Shown: positions 1 through 6,796 of the stretch, one piece after another
Layout: every line of letters starts with the position of its first letter
How positions within the stretch are numbered: the stretch's first letter is position 1
Origin: an uncultured Neomegalonema sp.
GTDB taxonomy: Bacteria; Pseudomonadota; Alphaproteobacteria; Rhodobacterales; Rhodobacteraceae
Reading direction: 5' to 3'
DNA length: 64,000 nucleotides
Assembly: GCA_938008165.1 (NCBI GenBank)
Contig: CALLLP010000009.1
Span: 1-64,000 of the forward strand
Translations under genes and position numbers: made by a program
Notes under the pieces: model-generated
Databases searched by the model: none
What the model was told of the DNA's origin: nothing
The model's input: the letters and a program-made list of their open reading frames with translations, nothing else

Positions 1-945
1 ACCGCCCGCATAGACCAGCGTGATCTCGCCGGTCTTGCCCAGGTCGTCGATGGCCTTGCGCGCCTGACGGATCGCCGCGATGCCGGGGACGCCGGTATCT
101 TCGGTCGCGAAGTGGGGACCAGCACCCGTGCCGCCCTCCATCCCGTCGATATAGATCGCGTCGGGATCGCATTTCACGGCCATCCGAACGTCGTCATAGA
201 CGCGCGCCGCACCGAGCTTGAGCTTGATCGGGATCTGCCAGTCGGTCGCTTCGCGGATCTCCTGAATCTTGAGCGACAGATCATCCGGGCCGAGCCAGTC
301 GGGATGACGGGCGGGGGAGCGCTGGTCGATCCCGGCGGGCAGCGAGCGCATTTCAGCGACCTGATCGGTCACTTTCTGGCCCATCAAGTGACCGCCAAGG
401 CCGACCTTACAGCCCTGACCGATGAAGAATTCGCAGGCATCGGCCAGCTTCAGGTGATGCGGGTTAAAGCCGTAGCGCGACTGGATACACTGATAATACC
501 ACTTGGTCGAATAGCGCCGCTCGTCGGGGATCATGCCCCCTTCACCCGAACAGGTCGCCGATCCGGCCATGGTCGCGCCACGCGCCAGCGCGGTTTTCGC
601 CTCAAAGGACAGCGCGCCAAAGGACATGCCCGTGATGTAGACGGGAATATCCAGATCGATGGGCCGCTTTGCGCGCGGGCCGATGACCGTGCGCGTCTCG
701 CATTTCTCGCGATAGCCTTCGATGACGAAGCGGGTCAGCGTGCCCGGCAGGAAGGTGAGATCATCCCAATGCGGGATCTTCTTGAACAGCGAGAAGCCGC
801 GCATCCGATACCGTCCGAGTTCGGACTTGATATGGATGTCGTCCATGACATGCGGCGGGAAGATAAAGCTGTTCCCAAGCCGGTTCTTGTCGCGTTTCGC
901 TGTTGCGGGCACGGTATGTGCCGGAGTTTCGCCGTCTGCGGCCAT
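1..945 (-). CDS. glxD: FMN-binding glutamate synthase-family protein (GlxD/MgsC type), C-terminus cut by window edge
   Basis: Partial gene: 315 codons are visible and the reading frame runs off the window start with no stop. The protein begins MAADGETPAH and carries the FMN/Fe-S glutamate synthase core, including the stretches PVYITGMSFGALS, CSGEGGM, QGCKVGLGGHLMG and IYIDGMEGGTGAGP. The start codon at 943-945 is preceded by AAGGAAA. It is the last visible gene of the minus-strand glnT-glxB-glxC-glxD operon. In this family the large GltB enzyme is split into amidotransferase, GXGXG and FMN-synthase proteins. Known homologues include rhizobial GlxD and the catalytic subunit MgsC of N-methylglutamate synthase. 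Which substrate is used (ammonia transfer or methylamine transfer) cannot be decided from sequence alone. Confidence 0.88.
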   Translation of the reverse strand, partial: MAADGETPAHTVPATAKRDKNRLGNSFIFPPHVMDDIHIKSELGRYRMRGFSLFKKIPHWDDLTFLPGTLTRFVIEGYREKCETRTVIGPRAKRPIDLDIPVYITGMSFGALSFEAKTALARGATMAGSATCSGEGGMIPDERRYSTKWYYQCIQSRYGFNPHHLKLADACEFFIGQGCKVGLGGHLMGQKVTDQVAEMRSLPAGIDQRSPARHPDWLGPDDLSLKIQEIREATDWQIPIKLKLGAARVYDDVRMAVKCDPDAIYIDGMEGGTGAGPHFATEDTGVPGIAAIRQARKAIDDLGKTGEITLVYAGG

Positions 946-988
946 GATGGTTTTCCTTGCTGCTACCTGAGCGCGCCCTGCGCTGGCT

Positions 989-1060
989 TCAGGTGAGGAT
1001 GATGACGAGGATGATGATGGCGGCGAGGGTTACGAGACTGACGCCGAAGGTTCTGTTCAT
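989..1060 (-). CDS. 23-residue hydrophobic membrane peptide between glxC and glxD
   Basis: The reading frame encodes MNRTFGVSLVTL followed by AAIIILVIILT and a stop. It is a short polar N-terminus followed by about 18 uninterrupted hydrophobic residues, enough for one transmembrane helix. A ribosome-binding sequence (GAAGGCGAC) lies directly before the ATG. It sits in the 210-base gap between the glxC stop and the glxD start, on the same strand, so it should be co-transcribed. I do not recognise a family. It could be a small membrane anchor or regulator for the soluble synthase complex, or a chance reading frame; the ribosome-binding site and strict hydrophobicity favour a real gene. Confidence 0.5.
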   Translation of the reverse strand: MNRTFGVSLVTLAAIIILVIILT

Positions 1061-1155
1061 CTGTCGCCTTCGTTGGTTGATGCGATCTCGGGCAGAAATC
1101 CGAGACCGCGATGGCATGGGCGAGACCCCGGTCCATGGCCGGGGCGGCAGACCCT

Positions 1156-2070
1156 TTACAGGATCAGCTTTTTCTCGTTCGGTTCCAGATTGTCGTAGTT
1201 CCAGAGCATCTTGCCCGCGACGATCTTGGTGAAATGATCGACGCCCTTTTCAGGCATCAGATCGTATTGCGTCAGTTTGCGGGTCAACCACGCCTTGTCG
1301 AGATCGGTCATTTCGGCGGGCACGGCATCGACGCCCAGATCGCGGATTTCACCGCCAACATAGATCGTGCCGTCATACATCGAATCGCCGAGGTTCTTGC
1401 CTGCATTGCCACAGACAACCATCCGCCCGCGCTGCATCATGAAGCCCGAAAACGCGCCCGTATCACCACCGACGATGATCGTGCCACCCTTCTGGTCGAT
1501 GCCCGTGCGCGATCCGACCGAGCCTTTGCAGACCAGATCGCCACCGCGCATCGCCGCGCCGAAGGTCGAGCCTGCATTCTTCTCGATGACCACGGTGCCG
1601 GACATCATATTCTCGGCACAGGACCAACCGACCCGACCCGAAATCCGCACATTCGGACCATCGATCAAGCCAACGCCGAAATACCCGATGGACCCTTCGA
1701 CGATCAGGTTCAGCTTGTTGAGAATGCCGACACCGACCGAATGCATGCCGCGCGGGTTCTTCAGGACGATGGTGCCGTAGCCCTCTTCCATCAGCGCGCG
1801 GATGTCCTTGTTCACCTGCGTCGTGGGCTTGCCTTCGCAGTCAAGCTCGGTGCGCTTGTTGAAATCGACATTATCGGCCCAAGGATAGACGAGGTTTTCC
1901 TCCTCGCCAGTCTCGAAGAACACCTCCATCGAGCGGTTCTTGAGCTGTTCGGACATCATCCCCAGATCGCGGGCGCGTTCTTCCTGAGTGGTGCCCTCGA
2001 TTTCGTCGCGGGTTTTGCCTGCACGGGGGTCATACCCCATGTCTTCGGCCATGACGCTCATGCTTTCCAT
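1156..2070 (-). CDS. glxC: GXGXG-motif glutamate synthase subunit (GlxC/MgsB type)
   Basis: 304 residues matching the C-terminal beta-helix (GXGXG) domain of glutamate synthase as a separate protein. The repeated glycine-rich turns are visible, e.g. GSIGYFGVGLIDGPNVRISG, GGDLVCKGSVGSRTG, GGTIIVGGDTGAFSGFM and GRMVVCGNAGKNLGDSMYDG. This domain is structural and lines the ammonia tunnel in GltB; in the split enzymes it is the middle subunit. The ATG at 2070 has GAGGAG nine bases upstream inside the end of glxB and overlaps glxB by 13 bases, indicating translational coupling. Homologues are GlxC of rhizobia and MgsB of the N-methylglutamate pathway. Confidence 0.9.
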   Translation of the reverse strand: MESMSVMAEDMGYDPRAGKTRDEIEGTTQEERARDLGMMSEQLKNRSMEVFFETGEEENLVYPWADNVDFNKRTELDCEGKPTTQVNKDIRALMEEGYGTIVLKNPRGMHSVGVGILNKLNLIVEGSIGYFGVGLIDGPNVRISGRVGWSCAENMMSGTVVIEKNAGSTFGAAMRGGDLVCKGSVGSRTGIDQKGGTIIVGGDTGAFSGFMMQRGRMVVCGNAGKNLGDSMYDGTIYVGGEIRDLGVDAVPAEMTDLDKAWLTRKLTQYDLMPEKGVDHFTKIVAGKMLWNYDNLEPNEKKLIL

Positions 2071-2993
2071 ACGCGGATCTCCTCGTCATACGGATCGGTG
2101 GTATCGATTTCCTGGGGCAGAATCGCGCGGATGGCCACTTCTTCCGAAGCCATGGCGATCATGTCGTCGCTTTCATAGAGAACCAACGGTTTCGCGGCCA
2201 TCGTATCCTTGGCCATGCCCAGCTCGTCGCGGGTGGCGACCAGATAGGTGAACACGCCGTCGATCTCCTCGATGGAGGCTTTGAGGCTGTCTTCCAGCGT
2301 CGCGCCATTGGCGAGGTTATCGGCGGTGTAGACGGCCAGCAATTCGGAGTCGCAGGAGGACATGAAACGATGTCCCTTTTGCTCCATCTGGCGGCGCTTC
2401 AGCCAGTAATTCGTGATCTGTCCGTTATGGACGACCGACACGTCGTTATAGGGAAACGCCCAATAGGGGTGCGCCGAGCGGATATCGACATCCGATTCGG
2501 TGGCCATCCGGGTATGGCCGATGCCATGGGTGCCCTTGAAATCGCGCAGGCCGTAATTGTCGGCCACGACATTCGCATCGCCCAGATCCTTGATCAGCTC
2601 AAGCGCGTTGCCCATCGACAGGATCTCGGTGCCTTCGATATCCTCGATATACCGGGCCATCGCCTCGGTATCGCCGTCATGGGTCAGGACATACCGCAGC
2701 GCATAGGGCGTCGCGGCGTCCTTGGCCTTGATGCTGGCCTTATGTTCGGCGAGGCGTTTTTCGACCATCGCAACCCGCGCGTCGATCTTGTCCTGCATGT
2801 CGTAACCGGAGGCCATATCCTCCTGTTCCGCCACTTTCAGGCGCATGACGTAATCGCCTGCCGTCGGTTCGCCATAGACGGCGAAGCCGGTCGAGTCAGG
2901 GCCGCGATGCTTGAGCGCGGTCAGCATCGACGTCATCTCGGACCCGACGTCCGAGCTTTTCCCCCGATGGATCAGTCCGGCAATGCCGCACAT
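2058..2993 (-). CDS. glxB: class II glutamine amidotransferase (GlxB/MgsA type)
   Basis: 311 residues starting MCGIAGLIHRGK, so Cys2 becomes the N-terminal nucleophile of a class II (Ntn) amidotransferase after Met removal. Later family marks include HRGPDSTGF, GIGHTRMATES, HPYW and VVHNGQITNY plus SCDSELLA. It hydrolyses glutamine (or gamma-glutamylmethylamide) and feeds the amine to the FMN synthase subunit. I chose the start at 2993 because Cys must follow Met directly and AAGGAGAG lies just upstream; an in-frame extension upstream to 3104 is not part of the protein. The gene follows glnT after 126 bases and overlaps glxC. Confidence 0.92.
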   Translation of the reverse strand: MCGIAGLIHRGKSSDVGSEMTSMLTALKHRGPDSTGFAVYGEPTAGDYVMRLKVAEQEDMASGYDMQDKIDARVAMVEKRLAEHKASIKAKDAATPYALRYVLTHDGDTEAMARYIEDIEGTEILSMGNALELIKDLGDANVVADNYGLRDFKGTHGIGHTRMATESDVDIRSAHPYWAFPYNDVSVVHNGQITNYWLKRRQMEQKGHRFMSSCDSELLAVYTADNLANGATLEDSLKASIEEIDGVFTYLVATRDELGMAKDTMAAKPLVLYESDDMIAMASEEVAIRAILPQEIDTTDPYDEEIRVWKA

Positions 2994-3024
2994 GGGTTCT
3001 CTCCTTGAGTATGAGTTTACGGCT

Positions 3025-3097
3025 GCCCCGGATGCGATCCGGGGCCTTCCTTCAACAATGAGCGTCGGTCGAGGAAGTCCCGCCTCACGGGCGGGAC
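3025..3097 (-). other. two strong hairpins in the glnT-glxB gap
   Basis: Two perfect 8-base-pair stems lie in the 126-base gap between glnT and glxB: GCCCCGGA (3025-3032) with TCCGGGGC (3038-3045), and GTCCCGCC (3077-3084) with GGCGGGAC (3090-3097). Both have five-base loops. Neither is followed by a T run on the minus strand, so they are not textbook terminators. They may stabilise the 3' end of a glnT transcript or attenuate read-through, letting the synthetase be made in excess of the synthase subunits. Confidence 0.6.
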
Positions 3098-3119
3098 AGC
3101 GCATTCGTGCGAAGCGCCT

Positions 3120-4589
3120 TTACGGCAGGCACTCCATATACATTTCCTTGTCCCAATCGGTTACGGTCGCCATCGAGCGCTCGTATTCGTCGGTTTTGTA
3201 TTCGTGGAACAGGCGGAACATCTCGCCCGGCAGGCCGCGCTTCACGACCTCCGACCCTTCGAGATGCTTGAGGGCATCGCCCAAAGTCATGGGCAGTTTC
3301 TTGACCTGCTTGCCCGCTTCCATCGCTTCGTAGATATTGCGCTCTTCCGGCTCACCCGGATCGAGGTTGTTTTCCAGCCCGTCATCCATGGCCGCCAGCA
3401 GGGTCGAACCCATCAGATACGGGTTCACCATCGAATCCACTGAGCGGTATTCAAAGCGACCGGGGGCGGAAACGCGCAGGCCCGTCGTCCGGTTCTGGAA
3501 GCCCCAATCCGCGAAGACCGGCGCCCAGAAGCCCGCATCCCAGAGGCGGCGATACGAGTTGACCGTCGAACAGCCGATGGCCGTCAGAGCCTGAAGGTGA
3601 TGCACCACACCGCCGATGGCCTTCAACCCTTCGGGTCCGGGCATCTGCGGATCATCGCCATCGGGCATGAAGGTGTTATTGCCACCCTTCACATACATGT
3701 AGTTATCGGCCATGCCGGGCAGGTTATCGGGGTCGTTGCCGCATTTGACGAACTGATCTTCACCGCCGCCCCACAGGCTCATATTGTGGTGACAGCCCGA
3801 CGCCGAAACGCCCATGAACGGCTTCGTCATGAAGCAGGCGAAAATACCGTGCTCGCGCGCCACCTGTGCACAGATCTGGCGATAGGTGGTCAGGCGGTCG
3901 GCATTGCGCAGCACATCATCGAACATCCAGTTCAGCTCTAGCTGACCGGGCGCATCCTCATGGTCGCCCTGAATCATGTCGAGACCCATTTTCCGGGCAT
4001 AGCGGATCACCTGAAGCGTCACCGGGCGCAGGCTCTCGAACTGATCGATGTGATAGCAATAGGGCTTGGAGAAGCCGGGACCGGGCTTACCGTTCTCATC
4101 GAATTTCAGCCACATCATTTCCGGCTCGGTGCCGATGCGCAGCTGGGTGCCGTGCTTTTCGCGGAATGCCTTATGCATCCGGCGCAGGTTGCCACGACAA
4201 TCGGATGTCAGATACCCGCCCGGATCGACCTTTTCCTCGCGGTTGCGGAACAGCGTGCAGTAAAAGCGCCCGATGGTCGGCGCCCAGGGAAGCTGCATGA
4301 AAGTCTCAGGCTCAGGGATGCCCACCAGCTCGGCGGCCTCTGGACCATAGCCCATGTAATCGCCTGCACGGTTCAGGAACAGGTTCATCGTTGCGCCATA
4401 GACGAGCTGAAAGCCCTTCTTCGCCACCGATTCCCAGTGATCCGCAGGGATGCCCTTGCCCATGATTTTGCCCGTCACCGACACGAACTGGAGATAGAGA
4501 TATTCGATCCCCAGCTCATCGATCTTAGCGCGAACCTGCCGGATTTTTTCTTCCCGGCCCTCTTCCTCGACGAATTCTTCAATATCCAT
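3120..4589 (-). CDS. glnT: type III glutamine synthetase family (GlnT) / gamma-glutamylmethylamide synthetase (GmaS)
   Basis: 489 residues with a glutamine-synthetase beta-grasp N-terminus and a catalytic domain containing RIGTEPEMMW, GDHEDAPGQLELNW, FMTKPFMGVSASGCHHNMSL and NSYRRLW, and an adenylate/metal site near GRFEYRSVD. It ligates an amine to glutamate using ATP. Type III GlnT makes glutamine; the closely related GmaS uses methylamine and makes gamma-glutamylmethylamide. Co-location with glxB-glxC-glxD fits GmaS-MgsABC of the N-methylglutamate pathway, but the same cluster occurs as rhizobial glnT-glxBCD. Start chosen at the MDIEEF methionine; an upstream in-frame ATG at 4724 would add 45 low-similarity residues. 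Length is somewhat above the roughly 435-450 usual for the family. Confidence 0.85.
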   Translation of the reverse strand: MDIEEFVEEEGREEKIRQVRAKIDELGIEYLYLQFVSVTGKIMGKGIPADHWESVAKKGFQLVYGATMNLFLNRAGDYMGYGPEAAELVGIPEPETFMQLPWAPTIGRFYCTLFRNREEKVDPGGYLTSDCRGNLRRMHKAFREKHGTQLRIGTEPEMMWLKFDENGKPGPGFSKPYCYHIDQFESLRPVTLQVIRYARKMGLDMIQGDHEDAPGQLELNWMFDDVLRNADRLTTYRQICAQVAREHGIFACFMTKPFMGVSASGCHHNMSLWGGGEDQFVKCGNDPDNLPGMADNYMYVKGGNNTFMPDGDDPQMPGPEGLKAIGGVVHHLQALTAIGCSTVNSYRRLWDAGFWAPVFADWGFQNRTTGLRVSAPGRFEYRSVDSMVNPYLMGSTLLAAMDDGLENNLDPGEPEERNIYEAMEAGKQVKKLPMTLGDALKHLEGSEVVKRGLPGEMFRLFHEYKTDEYERSMATVTDWDKEMYMECLP

Positions 4590-4751
4590 TGGCACGCGAC
4601 GATACTCCCCGGTTGTCGTCTTGTCTTTATGATCACGAGGCCGCAGGTCTGTCGCTTGCCGCCCCCCCGCCCCTGAAGGACAGGCTTTGCTTGCTTGCAC
4701 TCGTTTAATTCGAGTCGGAATCACATAAACCCATCATCGAACCACCCGCAA

Positions 4752-4779
4752 CCAATTTTTTCAATTGGCCCTCAATTGG
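4752..4779. promoter_or_regulatory. three 11-bp-phased CCAATT/AATTGG half-sites in the divergent promoter region
   Basis: The divergent 271-base gap between glnT (minus) and the Rieske oxygenase gene (plus) contains CCAATT at 4752-4757, AATTGG at 4763-4768 and AATTGG at 4774-4779. The first two form an inverted repeat, the last two a direct repeat, and all starts are exactly 11 bases apart, one helical turn. Such phasing on one DNA face is typical of cooperative regulator binding. It may control one or both divergent operons. The regulator is not in this window. Confidence 0.5.
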
Positions 4780-4860
4780 TACAGATACGGTTTTGCAGGT
4801 TGACAATCTGCGGTCAGTTTGCGGCACTTGGCAAAGGCTCACATCACAAGGACGAAGACC

Positions 4861-5988
4861 ATGGATGCCCCGATCCCTTCCGACGCGCCCTTTTGCGCCG
4901 ATCCGGCCCAATCATGGACGATTCCCGCGCGGTATTACCGGGATGCATCGGTATTCGAGGCCGAGAAAGACGCCATTTTCTACCGCGCGTGGTGGTATGC
5001 GGGGCATGTCAGCCGCGTGCCGGAGGCGGGGTCGTATCTGACGACACAGATCCATGACCAAAACATTTTCGTGATCCGGGGGCGAGACGGGGCGCTGCGG
5101 GCGTTCTATAATGTCTGCCAGCATCGGGGCCATGAATTGCTGCGCGGCGAGGGGCGCACGAATGTCATTACCTGCCCCTATCACGCCTGGGCCTATGATT
5201 TCGAAGGCACGCTGCGTTCGGCCCATAATTCAAAGAATGTGCGGGGTTTCGATGCCTGTGACTTTTCGCTCAAATCGGTGCAGGTCGAGGAATTCTGCGG
5301 GTTGATCTTCGTCAATCTCGACCCCGATGCCGCCCCTTTCCGCGAGCAATCGGGCGATCTGGAAAAAGAGCTGCGCCATTACTGCCCCGCCATCGACACC
5401 CTCGCCTATGCCCAGCGCGACACGTATGAGGTCGAGGCGAACTGGAAGGTGCTGATCGACAATTTTCTCGAATGCTATCACTGCCATTGCGCGCATAAGG
5501 ATTTCGTCGATCTCGTCGATATGCCCAGCTATCGCTCGACGGTGGGGGGCATCTATTCCAGCCATTGCTCCGGTCAGGCGCGCAATACGGACAGCCGCGC
5601 CTATTCCTTCAAGCCCGGTGATGTGGATTTTGGCTATGCAGGATGGTTTGTCTGGCCGAACCTGACGCTTTGGGTCTATCCGGGCGAACCGAACCTCTCG
5701 ACGCTGCAAATGCTGCCTTCGGGGCCGCAGACCTGTACCGAATATCAAGATTGGTTCGTGCCCGGCGGGGTCGTCACCGATCAGCTGCGCGATGCGATGG
5801 TCTATCAGAAAGACGTGCTCCAGCCGGAGGATATTTCCCTGTGCGAAAGCGTACAGCGGGGGCTGCATTCCAATGGCTATAACCAAGGGCGGTTCATCGT
5901 CGATGAGGGGCGTACCGAACTGAGCGAACATGCGGTGCATCATTTTCAGTCGATGGTCGCAAAAGCATTGGGCATCGAGATCGAATGA
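4861..5988 (+). CDS. Rieske-type oxygenase, quaternary-amine demethylase family (CntA/YeaW-like)
   Basis: 375 residues. An N-terminal Rieske [2Fe-2S] domain has C86-x-H88 (NVCQHRGHE) and C105-x2-H108 (CPYHAW). The catalytic domain has NFLECYHCHCAH: H207 and H212 as iron ligands, with D324 (QPEDIS) as the third. E204 precedes the first His, where most Rieske oxygenases use Asp; a bridging Glu at this spacing is characteristic of carnitine oxygenase CntA/YeaW and relatives acting on betaine and other quaternary amines. Length equals CntA. No reductase (CntB) is adjacent. Start chosen at 4861 with AAGGACGAAG upstream. Divergence from the glnT-glx operon suggests release of methylated amines; exact substrate unknown. 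Confidence 0.8.
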   Translation: MDAPIPSDAPFCADPAQSWTIPARYYRDASVFEAEKDAIFYRAWWYAGHVSRVPEAGSYLTTQIHDQNIFVIRGRDGALRAFYNVCQHRGHELLRGEGRTNVITCPYHAWAYDFEGTLRSAHNSKNVRGFDACDFSLKSVQVEEFCGLIFVNLDPDAAPFREQSGDLEKELRHYCPAIDTLAYAQRDTYEVEANWKVLIDNFLECYHCHCAHKDFVDLVDMPSYRSTVGGIYSSHCSGQARNTDSRAYSFKPGDVDFGYAGWFVWPNLTLWVYPGEPNLSTLQMLPSGPQTCTEYQDWFVPGGVVTDQLRDAMVYQKDVLQPEDISLCESVQRGLHSNGYNQGRFIVDEGRTELSEHAVHHFQSMVAKALGIEIE

Positions 5989-6719
5989 GAGCGCTGGCCC
6001 TTGCCCTGTCCCTGCTGGCGACCCCCCTTGCCGCGCAGGAGGTCGATCTCGAAATCGTGCTCGCGGTGGATGGTTCAGGCTCGATCAGCACCAAGGAGTT
6101 CAAGCTACAACTCGAAGGCTATGCCAATGCCCTGCGCGACGAAGCGGTGCAATCGGCGGCAATCTCCGGGCCGCTGGGCAAGATCGCCATCGCGATGATG
6201 GTCTGGTCGGATGCGGCCTTCAAGAAATTCGAGACCGATTGGTTCATCATCGATTCGCGCGAGGCGGCGGGGCGCTACGCCGATATCGTCGAGGTCTTCC
6301 ACCACCATTCGGGCCGCACTTACGGCATGGGCGGCGGCGGAACGGGGATCGGCGCGGGCATCGAATATGCGCTGAAGATGATCGACGAAAACGGCATCAA
6401 GGCACAGCGGCGCACCATCGACGTCTCTGGCGATGGCGTCGAAACCGATCCGTGGTTTCGCGAGGCGATGGTCCTGCCCGAAGCCCGCGCCTTGGCACAA
6501 TCGAAGGACGTCACCATCAACGGCCTCGCCATCCTGACCGATTTCAAGGCGCTCGACCGCTATTACGAAAACGAGATGATTACCGGCCCCGGCGCCTTCG
6601 TCATCGAAGCGAAGAATTTCGATGCCTTCGCCGAGGCGATCCAACGCAAACTGTTTCTGGAATTCATGTCCCCGATCGCCGATCGCAGGACACCCGCGCA
6701 ACGGGCATCTCTGAGATAG
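5985..6719 (+). CDS. DUF1194 family secreted protein with VWA-like fold
   Basis: 244 residues. The N-terminus MRALALALSLLATPLAAQEV is a signal peptide with an AQ-E cleavage site. It is followed by LEIVLAVDGSGSIS, a MIDAS-type DxSxS metal site typical of von Willebrand A domains, then a conserved GGGGTGIGAGIEYAL segment and TIDVSGDGVETD. Family DUF1194 is common in Rhodobacterales and has no established function; a periplasmic metal-dependent binding role is likely. The ATG overlaps the stop of the Rieske oxygenase gene (ATGA), so the two are translationally coupled, an association that hints at a shared physiological role. Confidence 0.88.
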   Translation: MRALALALSLLATPLAAQEVDLEIVLAVDGSGSISTKEFKLQLEGYANALRDEAVQSAAISGPLGKIAIAMMVWSDAAFKKFETDWFIIDSREAAGRYADIVEVFHHHSGRTYGMGGGGTGIGAGIEYALKMIDENGIKAQRRTIDVSGDGVETDPWFREAMVLPEARALAQSKDVTINGLAILTDFKALDRYYENEMITGPGAFVIEAKNFDAFAEAIQRKLFLEFMSPIADRRTPAQRASLR

Positions 6720-6796
6720 CCCCCTCACGCCCGCCCCGGTCCCTCGCCAAACGGGGCGCTGACCGTCAGGATTGGAGCCTGCGCCGAGACAGGGGA

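Noticed and set aside
112..996. 294-codon plus-strand frame over the glxD region
   Set aside because: The minus strand here encodes the conserved FMN glutamate synthase; the plus frame is its shadow.
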